DNA from: Halomicroarcula saliterrae
Lineage (GTDB): Archaea; Halobacteriota; Halobacteria; Halobacteriales; Haloarculaceae
Direction of reading: 5' to 3'
NCBI RefSeq assembly: GCF_031624395.1
Contig: NZ_JAMQON010000001.1
Span: forward strand, 930,001 to 994,000
DNA: 64,000 bases
Position numbers and translations under genes: made by a program. The notes beneath the pieces were generated by a model that had not been told where the DNA came from, searched no databases, and was given only the letters and a program-made list of their open reading frames with translations. Position 1 is the stretch's first letter; each line of letters starts with the position of its first letter. This document shows, piece by piece, positions 27,145 through 36,495 of this stretch.

Positions 27145-28128
27145 CTACAGCTCGTCGACGATAGCGGCGGTGACGGCCTCGGTGCCCGCGTCGCCGCCCA
27201 GGTCGGGCGTCTTCGGGCCGGATTCGAGGACCGATTCGACGGCCGTCCGGACCCGGTCGCCCTCCTCGTCGTAGTCCAGGTGGTCGAGCAACATGGCCGC
27301 GGAGAGAACCATCGCCGAGGGGTTCGCGATGCCCTCGCCGGCGATATCCGGCGCGGAGCCGTGCACCGGCTCGAACAGCGCGTTCTCCTCGCCGACGTTC
27401 GCCGACGGGAGCAGGCCCAGCCCGCCGACGAGCCCGGCGGCGAGGTCCGAGAGCACGTCGCCGGCGAGGTTCGGGCAGATGATGACGTCGTACTGCTCAG
27501 GGGTCATCACGAGATGCATCGCCAGCGCGTCCATCAGCGCGGTGTCGTAGTCCGCGCCGCGACTGTCACCGACCGCCGACACCGCATCGAGGAACATCCC
27601 GTCGGTCTCGCGCATGACGTTGGCCTTGTGCGCGATGGTGATATCGTCGTAGTCGTTCTGTTTCGCGTAGTCGAAGCCGAACTCGGCGATTTCTCGCGAG
27701 GCGGACTCCGTGATGACGCGGGTCAGCGTCGTCACGCCCTCGGTTACCTCGCTCTCGATGCCCGAGTAGACCCCCTCCGTGTTCTCCCGGATGAAGACGA
27801 TATCGGTGTCGGGCTGGACGGCGTCGAGCCCGGGGTACGAGCGGGCCGGCCGGACGTTGGCGAAGGAGCCGACGACCTCCCGCAGCGGGAGGATGACGTC
27901 TGCGGCCGTCTCGCCGGCCGCGCCAAAGAGCGTCGCGTCGGCGTCGGCGGCAATCGACCGGGTCTCCTGTGGGAGCGCCTCGCCGGTCGCTTCGAGCACT
28001 GCGTCGCCGGCGTCGGCCTCGACGAACTCGAAGTCGACGCTGTCTATGGCCTCCAGCACCTCGACGGCGGCGGGCGTGACCTCCTGTCCGATGCCGTCAC
28101 CGGGGATGACCGCGATCTCGTGTGTCAT
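27145..28128 (-). CDS. leuB: 3-isopropylmalate dehydrogenase
   Basis: Oxidises and decarboxylates 3-isopropylmalate in leucine synthesis. The 327 residues contain [21 protein letters not shown], the substrate motif [26 protein letters not shown], and the metal/NAD part [20 protein letters not shown] and [19 protein letters not shown]. Homoisocitrate or tartrate dehydrogenase relatives look alike, but the leu/ilv genes nearby favour LeuB. It is cut off from leuD by two unrelated genes. Confidence 0.85.
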   Translation of the reverse strand: MTHEIAVIPGDGIGQEVTPAAVEVLEAIDSVDFEFVEADAGDAVLEATGEALPQETRSIAADADATLFGAAGETAADVILPLREVVGSFANVRPARSYPGLDAVQPDTDIVFIRENTEGVYSGIESEVTEGVTTLTRVITESASREIAEFGFDYAKQNDYDDITIAHKANVMRETDGMFLDAVSAVGDSRGADYDTALMDALAMHLVMTPEQYDVIICPNLAGDVLSDLAAGLVGGLGLLPSANVGEENALFEPVHGSAPDIAGEGIANPSAMVLSAAMLLDHLDYDEEGDRVRTAVESVLESGPKTPDLGGDAGTEAVTAAIVDEL

Positions 28129-28192
28129 GTGCGCGGAGATGCGGGCGTCCGGTGAAAGTGGTTCGGTTCGGTGTCGGCCCCCAGTGTCCCGG

Positions 28193-29440
28193 TCACTCCA
28201 GCGCGACGACGCGGCGCTGGAGGGTCGCGTACACCCGGTCACCGACCGGACAGACGCCGAGGACGCCGGGGTCACCGTCGGTCCCGAAGCTGGTCGACCA
28301 GCGCCGCTCGCCCGTCTCCCGGTCGACGGCCACGGCCGTGTCCCCGTCGGCCATGTAGACGGAGTGTCCGTCGACGCGGGGCTGGCCCGTGATTGACGAA
28401 TCGGCGGCGTAGGGCTCGTCCCAGGCCGGGCTCCCGTCGGCTGTCTCGAACGCCCGAACGCCCTCGGTCGTCGCGACGTACAGCGTCTCGCCGGTGGCGG
28501 CGGGCGCGCCGACGATTTCGTCGGTAACGACGTCGGACACCCACTCGGCGGTGCCGTCGACCGACGAGAGCGCGACGACGACGGCCCCGTACCGGTCCGG
28601 GCGGATGCAGTAGACGGTCCCGTCGGCGGCCACGGGGGCCGAACTGCTGTCGAAGTCGCTGTTCGTCCAGCGGACGCCGCCGTCGGCCGTACTGCGTGCG
28701 ACCACCTGCGTCTCGTCGAACTCCCGCTCCCGGTAGTGGTAGAACGTCGACCCGTCGACGGCCGGGGCCGACAGCGCCTCTTCGGCGGGTAGCTCGAACC
28801 GTTTCCCGCCGTCGTGGTCGTAGGCGACGATGGTGTACTCCTCCCCCTCGGTCAGGAGATACACCCCGTCGGCCGTCACTATCGGGCTCGACGCTGGCTG
28901 TCCCGGGAGGTCGGTCGACCACTCGCCACCCCCGTCCGTGACGGCGACGAGCGCGTCCGTCGTCGGAAAGTACACCGTCCCGTCCCGGAGTGCCGGCGTC
29001 GGCGGGGGCGACTGGTCGCCGCCCCAGCCGAACTGCCAGCGCTGGTCGCCGGACAGCGACACCGCCCTGATGGCGGACTCGTCGAGGAACGCCACCGTCT
29101 CGCCCGCCACGACGGGCGCGGTCAGGATGTTCTCGACAGTGGTCTGCTCGTAGACGGTCCCGAGCGTCGGACTGCGTTCCGGGCCCGACGCGTCCGGGTT
29201 CGAGCTGGTGTTGCCCGCGTCGGCGTCGAGCGACCGCCACGTGCCCGGTGAGCCGGCGCTCCCGTCCCCGTCTTCGGTTGTTTCTCCCGGCGTCGAACCG
29301 TCAGTCGGTGTCGAACTCTCAGTCGGCGTCGAACCGTTAGTCGGCGACCCGCCGTCGGTCGAGTCGCCCCCACTACAGCCCGCCAGGCCCACGACAGTGA
29401 CGCCGCCGACCGTTCGCAATAGACTCCGTCTCGTTCGCAT
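28193..29440 (-). CDS. PQQ-like beta-propeller lipoprotein
   Basis: A secreted, lipid-anchored protein of 415 residues. The N-terminus has [11 protein letters not shown] (Tat-like) and a lipobox ending GLAGC. A Thr/Ser/Pro-rich spacer follows with repeats of the type STPTDGS. The rest is a seven- or eight-bladed propeller with blades marked by [14 protein letters not shown] and [15 protein letters not shown] patterns. No quinone ligands can be assigned. It sits between leuD and leuB and has its own TATA-like box near 29463-29473. Confidence 0.82.
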   Translation of the reverse strand: MRTRRSLLRTVGGVTVVGLAGCSGGDSTDGGSPTNGSTPTESSTPTDGSTPGETTEDGDGSAGSPGTWRSLDADAGNTSSNPDASGPERSPTLGTVYEQTTVENILTAPVVAGETVAFLDESAIRAVSLSGDQRWQFGWGGDQSPPPTPALRDGTVYFPTTDALVAVTDGGGEWSTDLPGQPASSPIVTADGVYLLTEGEEYTIVAYDHDGGKRFELPAEEALSAPAVDGSTFYHYREREFDETQVVARSTADGGVRWTNSDFDSSSAPVAADGTVYCIRPDRYGAVVVALSSVDGTAEWVSDVVTDEIVGAPAATGETLYVATTEGVRAFETADGSPAWDEPYAADSSITGQPRVDGHSVYMADGDTAVAVDRETGERRWSTSFGTDGDPGVLGVCPVGDRVYATLQRRVVALE

Positions 29441-29613
29441 AGCTGGCATCAATGACCCGCGGTGTCAAATACCTTGGTAGCCGAAAATGCAAGCGAATGT
29501 ACAGTTATGGCCCGCTCTAGGCGATTTCGCCGTCGCCGACGAGGACCGAATCTGCCGCGGTGAGGGTCGCGGCGAGACGCCGTCCGACAGTGCGTGAGGA
29601 ACGCCGGTCGGTC

Positions 29614-30258
29614 CTACCCCTTTCTCGCCAGCGCGACGCCGATATCGTGTTCGATGAAGAGAACGACTGCCAGCGCCCCCAGGCCGACGGCCGCCGGGTC
29701 GACCCCGCCCAGCCCCACCGTCGCGAGCGGCCCGGCGAACTGGCCGCCCTCGAAGACCAGCAGGAGCCACACCGTCGCGCCAGCGGCCTCGACGACGCTG
29801 AACCCGACTGTGCCGAGGTCGACGACGGACTGGAGCGGGTCGACGTCGCGCAGGACGTTGTCCTCGACGGTGTGCTGGGGCACCAGCAACACCGCGAGCA
29901 GCCCCCCGGCGACGAGGACGCCGTCGACGCCGCCGACTCGCTCGGCCACGCCGAGCCACAGCACCCACAGCAGCGCTTCGGAGACGCTGACACCGACGAC
30001 CTGCCCGTCCGGCAGGACCGACGCGGAGACCCCGTTGACCGTCGCGTCGGTGAGCACGTGTTCGAGCACGAGCCCGAGAGAGAGCACGCCCAGACCGATA
30101 GCCGAAGTCGCGGATATCACCGGGGCGCTCTCGACGAGCGTCAGCCAGAGCCCGAGCGCGAGCGTCTCGACAAGCGTGAACGCGAGCATCAGCAGTGTCT
30201 GTCCCGTCACCCGCAACCCCGCGAGCGACGAGCGCTCGCCGGAGTCGATAGTGGCCAT
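29614..30258 (-). CDS. Membrane protein of unknown function
   Basis: A 214-residue protein with about six hydrophobic helices and short loops. The helices end in IEHDIGVALARKG at the C-terminus. No family is recognised. It follows the leuD region and shares the strand of the leu genes, but its function shows no tie to leucine synthesis. Confidence 0.6.
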   Translation of the reverse strand: MATIDSGERSSLAGLRVTGQTLLMLAFTLVETLALGLWLTLVESAPVISATSAIGLGVLSLGLVLEHVLTDATVNGVSASVLPDGQVVGVSVSEALLWVLWLGVAERVGGVDGVLVAGGLLAVLLVPQHTVEDNVLRDVDPLQSVVDLGTVGFSVVEAAGATVWLLLVFEGGQFAGPLATVGLGGVDPAAVGLGALAVVLFIEHDIGVALARKG

Positions 30259-30411
30259 GGTCGCGCTGGCGGCTCCCGGGCGTTAGTTACGCTGTGATTA
30301 CTCCGGCCGGGGGGCTCCGGTCTGCGGTCGCTCGGTATCGACTGTGCAACGCGGCGAACTCCGTCCAGGGAAAAGACGTCTCGCGATCACTCGTCTGCGA
30401 GCCGGCCGCGT

Positions 30412-30508
30412 ACTGCTCAGCGATGAAACGCCTCGCGGCTAATCGTCCGCCTCTGCGAAGCGCACGCTCACTGCTCAGCGATGAAACGCCTCGCGGCTAA
30501 TCGTCCGC
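30412..30508. repeat. Two 39-bp direct repeats over the leuD stop
   Basis: A 39-base block at 30412-30450 recurs without mismatch at 30470-30508, a period of 58 bp. The second copy holds the last codons and the TAG of leuD (minus strand); the first is an isolated duplicate of that gene end. The 19 bases between them are unlike the flanks. The rest of the 238-bp gap to the next gene shows no frame I trust. Confidence 0.85.
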
Positions 30509-31141
30509 TTCGACGTCCGACCGCGTCTGGTCCAGATACGGGAGGTTCGCGGCCGTCTCCTCGATGGCGTTGCGGTTCGCCTTCATCAGCGCCGTCGTGT
30601 CCCAGATGCCCTCGACGAGGGCCTTCCGCTGGGCGTCGTCGACGGAGACGCTGATCTCCTGCCCGCCGTAGCGGACCGTTTCGGCGGCCACGTCGACCTC
30701 GATGTCGCCGTCGGGGTTGTCGTCGACCCACTGCTGGAGCGCGTTGATGGTCTCGTGGTCGGCGGTCAGCGTCGGGATGCCGAGCGCGAGGCAGTTCCCC
30801 GCGAAAATCTCGGCGAAGCCCTCGCCGATGATGGCGTCGATGCCCCAGCGCATCAGCGCCTGCGGGGCGTGCTCGCGGGAGGAGCCACAGCCGAAGTTGT
30901 TGTTGACGACCATGACGTTGGCGTCCTGGAAGCGCGCCTCGTTGAGCGGGTGCTCCTTCTCGTTGTCGTCGTCGTCGAACCGCAGGTCGAAGAAGGCGAA
31001 CTCGCCCAGCCCATCGAAGGTGACGACCTTCATGAACCGCGCCGGGATAATCTGGTCCGTGTCGATGTCGTTACCGCGGATGGGCACACCGGTGCCCTCG
31101 ACGTAGTCGACCTCCGGGATGTCCTCGGTCGCGTCGGTCAC
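30497..31141 (-). CDS. leuD: 3-isopropylmalate dehydratase small subunit
   Basis: Forms the isomerase with LeuC. The 214 residues contain [16 protein letters not shown] at the N-terminus, and [21 protein letters not shown], which binds the substrate. Its start overlaps the leuC stop by 4 bp (30 nt after the leuC Ala end). The last codons lie inside a duplicated 39-bp block. Confidence 0.93.
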   Translation of the reverse strand: MTDATEDIPEVDYVEGTGVPIRGNDIDTDQIIPARFMKVVTFDGLGEFAFFDLRFDDDDNEKEHPLNEARFQDANVMVVNNNFGCGSSREHAPQALMRWGIDAIIGEGFAEIFAGNCLALGIPTLTADHETINALQQWVDDNPDGDIEVDVAAETVRYGGQEISVSVDDAQRKALVEGIWDTTALMKANRNAIEETAANLPYLDQTRSDVEADD

Positions 31142-32559
31142 GCCAAGGTCACCTCCTTGATGTCGCGCACGTCAGACACCGTCCCGTTGATGGCCGCGGC
31201 GGCGACCATTCGGGGGTTCATCAGCACGGTGCGGCCGTCCTTGCTGCCCTGGCGGCCGACGAAGTTCCGGTTCGAGGAGCTGGCACAGGCCTCGTCGCCC
31301 TCCAGCTGGTCCTCGTTCATGCCCAGACACATCGAACAGCCGGCGTTGCGCCACTCGAAGCCGGCCTCCTCGAAGATGTCTTTGAGCCCTTCTTCCTCGG
31401 CGGCGTGCTGGACGCGCTGGCTGCCGGGGACGACGAAGGCACGGACGCTGTCGTCGACCTGCCGCCCCTTCACGATGCGGGCGGCCCGTCGGAGGTCCGG
31501 CAGTCGGGCGTTGGTACAGGAACCCAGGAAAGCGACGTCGATGTCGTACCCCTCCATGGACTGGCCGGGCTCGACGCGCATGTGCTTCTGGGCGCGCCGG
31601 GCCGTGTCCACCTTGTCGTCGGCCAGCGATTCGGGCTCCGGAATCGGGTCGTCGATGCCGATACCCTGACCCGGAGTGGTCCCCCAGGTGACGACCGGGT
31701 CCAGCTCGCCGGCGTCGATTTCGACGACGTCGTCGTACTCGGCGTCCGCGTCGCTGCGGATGGACTCCCAGTACGGCTTCAGTTCCTCGAACTTCCCGGG
31801 GTGCTCCTGGAAGTAGTCCGTCTGTTCCAGCCACTCGTAGGTGGTCTCGTCGGGGTTGACGTAGCCCGCGCGAGCGCCGCCCTCGATGGACATGTTACAG
31901 ATGGACATCCGCCCCTCCATGTCGAGGTTCTCGATGGTCTCGCCGGCGTACTCGTAGACGTAGCCGACACCGCCCTCGGTGCCCAGACGGCGGATGATTT
32001 CGAGGATGATGTCCTTGGCCTCGACGCCCTCGTCTAGCTCGCCGGTGACCTCGATCTTGCGGACCTTCTGTTTCTCCATCGCGATGGTCTGGGTCGCCAG
32101 CACGTCGCGAATCTGGCTGGTCCCGATACCGAACGCCAGGGCGCCGAAGGCGCCGTGCGTGGAAGTGTGGCTGTCGCCACAGACGATGGTCTTGCCGGGC
32201 TGGGTGATGCCCTGCTCCGGACCGATGACGTGGACGATACCCTGGTCCCCCGTCGTCGGGTCGGAGAACTGGATGCCCGCGTCGCGGACGTTCTCCTCAA
32301 GTTCGGCCATCATCCGCTCGGCCGCGTCGTCGGAGTAGGGCCGGTCCTGGTTCGCCGTCGGGACGATGTGGTCGACCGTGGCGTGGGTCAGGTCGGGGCG
32401 GGCGACTTCGAGGCCGCGCTCCTGAAGCATCCCGAACGCCTGCGGGCTGGTGACCTCGTGGATGAGGTGGAGCCCGACGAACAGCTGGTCCTGCCCGTTC
32501 GGCAGCGTCGTTACCTTGTGCTGGTCCCATACCTTGTCGTACAGCGTGTTCTTGCTCAT
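31138..32559 (-). CDS. leuC: 3-isopropylmalate dehydratase large subunit
   Basis: The aconitase-like subunit with a 4Fe-4S cluster, 473 residues. The cluster cysteines are in [13 protein letters not shown] and [32 protein letters not shown] is the substrate motif. It overlaps the small gene upstream by 4 bp and leuD downstream by 4 bp, so translation of the group is probably coupled. Confidence 0.95.
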   Translation of the reverse strand: MSKNTLYDKVWDQHKVTTLPNGQDQLFVGLHLIHEVTSPQAFGMLQERGLEVARPDLTHATVDHIVPTANQDRPYSDDAAERMMAELEENVRDAGIQFSDPTTGDQGIVHVIGPEQGITQPGKTIVCGDSHTSTHGAFGALAFGIGTSQIRDVLATQTIAMEKQKVRKIEVTGELDEGVEAKDIILEIIRRLGTEGGVGYVYEYAGETIENLDMEGRMSICNMSIEGGARAGYVNPDETTYEWLEQTDYFQEHPGKFEELKPYWESIRSDADAEYDDVVEIDAGELDPVVTWGTTPGQGIGIDDPIPEPESLADDKVDTARRAQKHMRVEPGQSMEGYDIDVAFLGSCTNARLPDLRRAARIVKGRQVDDSVRAFVVPGSQRVQHAAEEEGLKDIFEEAGFEWRNAGCSMCLGMNEDQLEGDEACASSSNRNFVGRQGSKDGRTVLMNPRMVAAAAINGTVSDVRDIKEVTLA

Positions 32560-32771
32560 ACTGTATCCGTCCGTCCTTCGGTGCCGCGCTCGTAGGCGCG
32601 GTCGACGCCTTCGTCCGCCGACTCGTGGTCGACGTCCGCCATCGTCTCCGTCGTCTCGTCGGCATCCTGTCCTCCGTCGGCCGCGACTGCCGGGCCCCGC
32701 GCGAAGGCGTCGCCGAACGTGTCGTTCGTGTGTGGATGCGTGTGATCCACGTCTTTCATCTGCTCTGTCAT
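32556..32771 (-). CDS. Small acidic protein in the ilvC-leuC interval
   Basis: A 71-residue, highly acidic and His-containing protein ([21 protein letters not shown] at the N-terminus). It overlaps the leuC start by 4 bp and lies 4 bp behind the ilvC stop, so it is part of the operon. No domain is recognised. A small protein at this place occurs in other haloarchaeal ilv-leu operons as far as I recall. It may be structural or a regulator. Confidence 0.7.
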   Translation of the reverse strand: MTEQMKDVDHTHPHTNDTFGDAFARGPAVAADGGQDADETTETMADVDHESADEGVDRAYERGTEGRTDTV

Positions 32772-32775
32772 ACTC

Positions 32776-33798
32776 TCAGTCGTCCGCTGGTGCCTCGGCT
32801 TCTTCCTGTTCGCCCCACGAGAACAGCGAGCGCAGCTCGTTACCGACCTGCTCTATCTCGTGGTCCTGTTCGGCCTGTCGGTACTGCCGGTAGCTCGGCC
32901 GGCCGGCCTGGTTCTCGAGAATCCACTCGCGAGTGAACTCGCCGTTCTGAATCTCCTCGAGGATCTTCTCCATCCCCTCGCGGTTGATGACTTCCTCACC
33001 GCGGGTGAGACCGCCGTACTCGGCGGTGTCCGAGACCGAGTTCCACATCTCCATGTGGCCGCCCTCGTACATCAGGTCGACGATGAGCTTGAGCTCGTTC
33101 AGACACTCGAAGTAGGCCATCTCCGGGGAGTAACCCGCGTCGACGAGCGTCTCGAAGCCGACCTTCACCATCTCGGTGACGCCGCCACAGAGGACGGCCT
33201 GCTCGCCGAAGAGGTCCGTCTCGACCTCTTCCTTGAAGGTCGTCTCGATGACGCCCGCTCGCGTGCAGCCGATGGCCTTCGCGTAGGAGAGCGCGCCCGC
33301 CTTGGCGTCGCCGCTCGCGTCCTGGTAGACGGCGATCAGTCCGGGAGTCCCCTCGCCGCGGTCGTAGGTCCGGCGGACGAGGTGGCCGGGCGACTTCGGC
33401 GCGACCATGGTCACGTCGACGCCCTCTTGGGGCTCTATCTGGCCGTAGTGGATGTTCAGCCCGTGGGCGAACTGCAGCGTGTCACCGGGCTCCAGTCCGT
33501 CCTGAATGGCCTCGTAGACGGCCGGCTGGACCGTGTCGGGGACCAGCATGACAACGCGGTCGGCCTCGGCGGCCGCCACGTCGGGCGTCTCGACCGTCAG
33601 GCCCGAGGCCTCGGCGTCGTCGCGGGAGGACGACCCCTCGCGGAGGCCGACGATGACGTCGACACCGGAGTCGTGGAGATTCAGGGCGTGAGCGTGGCCC
33701 TGCGAGCCGTATCCGAGTACGGCAACTGTCTCGTCGGTCACGTGCGATACGTCGGCGTCGTCGTCGTAGTAGACTGTTGTGTTGAGTTCGTCAGTCAT
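32776..33798 (-). CDS. ilvC: Ketol-acid reductoisomerase
   Basis: Second step of valine and isoleucine synthesis. The 340 residues have the NAD(P) loop [21 protein letters not shown], then [29 protein letters not shown], and the metal-binding C-terminal part ([21 protein letters not shown]). It is the class I (short) form. The start overlaps the ilvN stop by 8 bp. Confidence 0.95.
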   Translation of the reverse strand: MTDELNTTVYYDDDADVSHVTDETVAVLGYGSQGHAHALNLHDSGVDVIVGLREGSSSRDDAEASGLTVETPDVAAAEADRVVMLVPDTVQPAVYEAIQDGLEPGDTLQFAHGLNIHYGQIEPQEGVDVTMVAPKSPGHLVRRTYDRGEGTPGLIAVYQDASGDAKAGALSYAKAIGCTRAGVIETTFKEEVETDLFGEQAVLCGGVTEMVKVGFETLVDAGYSPEMAYFECLNELKLIVDLMYEGGHMEMWNSVSDTAEYGGLTRGEEVINREGMEKILEEIQNGEFTREWILENQAGRPSYRQYRQAEQDHEIEQVGNELRSLFSWGEQEEAEAPADD

Positions 33799-34390
33799 GT
33801 TTGTTCAGTGTCGTCGGGCCTCGTTCCAGCGCGGCGGCCCCCGTCCGCACGACTTCCTGCACGTCGAACTGTTTGAACGCCTCGACGGCAGCGTCGATTT
33901 TCTGTTTGCTGCCCGTTATCTCGACGGTCACGGAGTCCGTGGAGGCGTCGACGGCCTGTCCGTCGTACATCTCCGCCACGGCGTTCACGTCGTCCGGTTT
34001 CTCCCCACCGACCTTGATCAAGGCGAGCTCCCGGCGGACCGCAGTCGGGTCCAGCTCCGTCACCTCGATGACGGGGACCAGCTTCCGGAGCTGCTTTTTC
34101 GCCTGGTCGATGCCGGGCTCGGGCTCCTCGATGAGGATGGTCATCCGGGCCGTATCCGAATCGACCGTCGGGCCGACGGTCAGGCTTTCGATGTTGAACT
34201 GCCGGCGCGAGAAGAGGGCCGAGACCTCCGAGAGCACGCCGGGCTTGTGTTTGACGAGCGCCGACAGGACAGCCTGTCGGGGCTCGTGGGTCACTTCGGC
34301 CTCGGGGTCGACGCGGATTCCCTGCGAGTTGCGTCGGCCTTTCGGGCGCATCCGTTCCGGCGGCGCGGGTCCGGGCATTCCTCCAGTCAT
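33791..34390 (-). CDS. ilvN: Acetolactate synthase small (regulatory) subunit
   Basis: Regulatory partner of IlvB. The 199 residues have an ACT domain ([30 protein letters not shown]) and a C-terminal ALS_ss domain. The frame is open much further upstream, but the ATG at 34390 lies just past the ilvB stop and begins the natural protein ([14 protein letters not shown]). Valine would be the expected feedback ligand. Confidence 0.92.
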   Translation of the reverse strand: MTGGMPGPAPPERMRPKGRRNSQGIRVDPEAEVTHEPRQAVLSALVKHKPGVLSEVSALFSRRQFNIESLTVGPTVDSDTARMTILIEEPEPGIDQAKKQLRKLVPVIEVTELDPTAVRRELALIKVGGEKPDDVNAVAEMYDGQAVDASTDSVTVEITGSKQKIDAAVEAFKQFDVQEVVRTGAAALERGPTTLNKHD

Positions 34391-34392
34391 GA

Positions 34393-36156
34393 TTAGAGCA
34401 TCTCCAGGTGGTCTTCTTCCAGTGCGAACTGGCCGTTGTCGCCGCCGCTTGGCACCATCGGGAAGACGTTCTCCCCGGGGTCGATGTGCGCGTCGATGAC
34501 CGACGGGCCATCGTACTCGCGAGCGGCCTGAATCGTCTCCTCGACGTCTTCCTGTGCCTCCAGTCGGAACCCGCGGGCCCCGAAGGCCTCGGCGAGCTTG
34601 TCGAACTGGGGTATCCACGGGTACTCCGAGGCCATCCGTCGGCCCTCGTAGAAGCCGTCCTGCCACTGGCGGACCATCCCGACCGCCTCGTTGTTCAGGA
34701 CGACGTAGGTGATATCGAGCTGTTCGCGGACCGCGACGGAGAGGCCCTGAACCGTCATCAGGAACGAGCCGTCGCCGTCGAAGCAGACGACCTCCTGGTC
34801 CGGGGCGGCGAGCTTTGCGCCGATGGCGGCGGGGACGCCGTAGCCCATCGTCCCCAGCCCGTGGGAAGAGACCCAGGTCCGGGGCTCGGTGTACTCCCAG
34901 AACTGGGAGGCCCACATCTGGTGTTGCCCGACGCCGGTACAGACGATGGTGTCGTCCGGCGTCAGGTCGCTGAACGTCTCGACGACGTACTGGGGCTTCA
35001 GCGGCTCGTCGTCGGGCGTTTCGTAGGTCATCGGGTACTCCGACTTCCAGGTCTGGCACTGCTCGCGCCACTCGTCCACGTCGGGGACCCGCGGCATCGC
35101 GTCGAACAGCTGGCGCAGGACCTTCCGCGCGTCGCCGATGAGCGGATACTCCGCGAAGATGTTCTTCGATATCTCGGCGGGGTCGATGTCGACGTGGATG
35201 ACCTCGGCGTCCGGGGCAAAGGAGTCGACGCCGCCGGTCAGGCGGTCGTCGAAGCGGGTCCCGATTGCCAGCAGGCAATCCGTGTTCGAGATGGCCATGT
35301 TGGCGTAACCGGTGCCGTGCATCCCGGCCCATTCCAGCGAGAGCTCGTGGTCCTCCGGGAAGGAGCCGATACCGGGCATCGTCGTGATGACCGGGATCTC
35401 GTACTCGATGGCGAACTCCCGCAGCGCCGACGAGGCGTCGGCCTTGATGACGCCGCCACCGGAGAGGATGACCGGCCGGTCCGCGGCCGCGAGCGCCTCG
35501 GCGGCTTCCTGAACGGCCGCGTCGTCGGCCTCTTCCTGCACGTCGTAGGTGTCCGGCGTCTTCGGTGCGGCGGGCTCGATGTCGGTCTCGCCCTGCGTGA
35601 CGTCTTTCGGGAGGTCGACGAGCGTCGGCCCCTGTCGGCCGGCGTCGGCGAGGGCGAAGGCCTCGCTGACGTTGTCACCGACGGTGTCCGAGTCCGCGGC
35701 GAAGTAGCTCTCCTTGGTGACCGGCTGGGTGATGCCGACGGTGTCGGTCTCCTGGAAGGCGTCGTTGCCGACGAACTCCGTCGGGACCTGACCCGTCAGC
35801 GCTATCATCGGGTCCGAGTCCATGTTGGCGTCGGCGATGCCGGTCACGAGGTTCGTCGCGCCCGGCCCCGAGGTAGCGAAACAGACGCCGGGGTCGCCGG
35901 TGACGATGCCGTAGGCGTCGGCGGCGTGTGAGGCCCCCTGCTCGTGGGCCATCGTCACGTGGTTGATATCGGAGTCGTACAGCGCGTCGTAGACGGGCAT
36001 GATAGCGCCGCCCTGAACGCCGAAAATGTACTCCGCGCCGGCGTTTTCGAGCGCGCGGACGACGGACTGGGCGCCGGTGGTGACCGGCGCCTGGTCGCTC
36101 GTCTCCGTCTGTTCGTCGCCCTCCTCGTCGGCGGGGACTGATGCGCGTTCGCTCAT
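34393..36156 (-). CDS. ilvB: Acetolactate synthase large (catalytic) subunit
   Basis: Thiamine-diphosphate enzyme for the first common step. The 587 residues hold the catalytic glutamate region (MAHEQGASHAADAYG) and the ThDP motif GDGSFLMTVQGLSVAVREQ with VVLNN. An unusual acidic N-terminal stretch of about 25 residues precedes the core. A strong Shine-Dalgarno-like GGAGGGGAG lies just before the ATG, which fits a non-leaderless gene with a long leader. It is the first gene of the ilvB-ilvN-ilvC-small gene-leuC-leuD operon. Confidence 0.95.
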   Translation of the reverse strand: MSERASVPADEEGDEQTETSDQAPVTTGAQSVVRALENAGAEYIFGVQGGAIMPVYDALYDSDINHVTMAHEQGASHAADAYGIVTGDPGVCFATSGPGATNLVTGIADANMDSDPMIALTGQVPTEFVGNDAFQETDTVGITQPVTKESYFAADSDTVGDNVSEAFALADAGRQGPTLVDLPKDVTQGETDIEPAAPKTPDTYDVQEEADDAAVQEAAEALAAADRPVILSGGGVIKADASSALREFAIEYEIPVITTMPGIGSFPEDHELSLEWAGMHGTGYANMAISNTDCLLAIGTRFDDRLTGGVDSFAPDAEVIHVDIDPAEISKNIFAEYPLIGDARKVLRQLFDAMPRVPDVDEWREQCQTWKSEYPMTYETPDDEPLKPQYVVETFSDLTPDDTIVCTGVGQHQMWASQFWEYTEPRTWVSSHGLGTMGYGVPAAIGAKLAAPDQEVVCFDGDGSFLMTVQGLSVAVREQLDITYVVLNNEAVGMVRQWQDGFYEGRRMASEYPWIPQFDKLAEAFGARGFRLEAQEDVEETIQAAREYDGPSVIDAHIDPGENVFPMVPSGGDNGQFALEEDHLEML

Positions 36157-36212
36157 CTCTCCCCTCCGCTGGTGGTCGGTCGATACGGTCGTCGTGTGTG
36201 TGGTGTGTGCAT
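36153..36212 (-). CDS. Second short leader frame, overlapping the ilvB start
   Basis: A 19-codon frame (MHTPHTRRPYRP...) whose TGA overlaps the ilvB ATG as ATGA. The arrangement would couple its translation to ilvB. It contains the Shine-Dalgarno-like GGAGGGGAG within its last codons. It holds no branched-chain residues, and I cannot tell if it is translated. Confidence 0.3.
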   Translation of the reverse strand: MHTPHTRRPYRPTTSGGER

Positions 36213-36270
36213 GACTGGAGTTGGTCGTGAATGGTCGGTGAACGGTACGGGTCGGGACGAAGGTGGATAG

Positions 36271-36345
36271 TGTGGGGCTAGACGGCCCCTACAATACCCA
36301 GGTCGCGAAGAAGGAGCGCGTCGCTGGCGGCCGGTCGAGCCCCAC
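36271..36345 (-). promoter_or_regulatory. Candidate attenuator: alternative RNA pairings in the ilvB leader
   Basis: On the minus-strand transcript three short elements compete. Element 1 (36345-36338, GTGGGGCT) lies over codons 7-9 of the leader frame. Element 2 (36293-36285, TGTAGGGGC) lies over its codons 24-27. Element 3 (36279-36271, AGCCCCACA) starts within the stop codon. Element 3 can pair with element 1 over 8 perfect bases, or with element 2 over 8 pairs with one bulged A. A ribosome stalled at the Leu codons would leave 2 and 3 free; one at the stop would cover them. No T-run follows, so the output could be termination or ilvB start access. Confidence 0.4.
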
Positions 36346-36364
36346 TGCCAGTGCGCGCTGTCAT
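36278..36364 (-). CDS. Candidate branched-chain leader peptide of the ilv-leu operon
   Basis: A 28-residue frame that begins 30 bp after a TATA-like box and would be nearly leaderless. The first half is Ala/Gly/Arg-rich. The end is ALLLRDLGIVGAV: seven of the last twelve residues are Leu, Ile or Val, the end products of the operon. Their codons are CTC CTT CTT, CTG, ATT GTA and GTC; CTT, ATT and GTA look uncommon in this G/C-biased window. Bacterial ilv and leu operons use such leader peptides for attenuation. Translation is not shown, so this stays an inference. Confidence 0.6.
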   Translation of the reverse strand: MTARTGSGARPAASDALLLRDLGIVGAV

Positions 36365-36366
36365 CA

Positions 36367-36382
36367 CGTGGATTCTTCCACG
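36367..36382 (-). promoter_or_regulatory. Perfect 6-bp inverted repeat at the ilvB transcription start region
   Basis: CGTGGA and TCCACG flank a 4-base loop between the TATA-like box and the leader ATG. It could be an operator at the transcription start, or a 5'-terminal RNA hairpin if initiation lies a little upstream. Confidence 0.4.
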
Positions 36383-36390
36383 TTGCTGGA

Positions 36391-36398
36391 TAATAAAC
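36391..36398 (-). promoter_or_regulatory. TATA-like box of the ilvB operon
   Basis: GTTTATTA on the minus strand is the only A/T-rich box in the 339-bp ilvB-leuA gap. It is centred 30 bp before the leader-peptide ATG at 36364, and gives an mRNA leader of about 210 bases before ilvB. The part of the gap from 36399 to 36495 shows nothing further. Confidence 0.5.
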
Positions 36399-36495
36399 GT
36401 TCTGTGATAGACGCTGGCGAACGGGGCCGTTCCCGCCGCGCGAGACTGCGCACGGCTGGTGGCGAGTCGTCGCGACCGAAGCCGGCGTCATCGGC

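Noticed and set aside
34391-35332. A long N-terminal extension of ilvN
   Set aside because: It runs inside ilvB in another frame; the ATG at 34390 gives the normal protein.
34408-35931. A 507-codon plus-strand frame opposite ilvB
   Set aside because: Antisense of ilvB with no family features and no promoter.
36213-36491. A 112-codon minus-strand frame in the ilvB leader
   Set aside because: It begins upstream of the TATA-like box and has no family features; only the short frames after the box are of interest.
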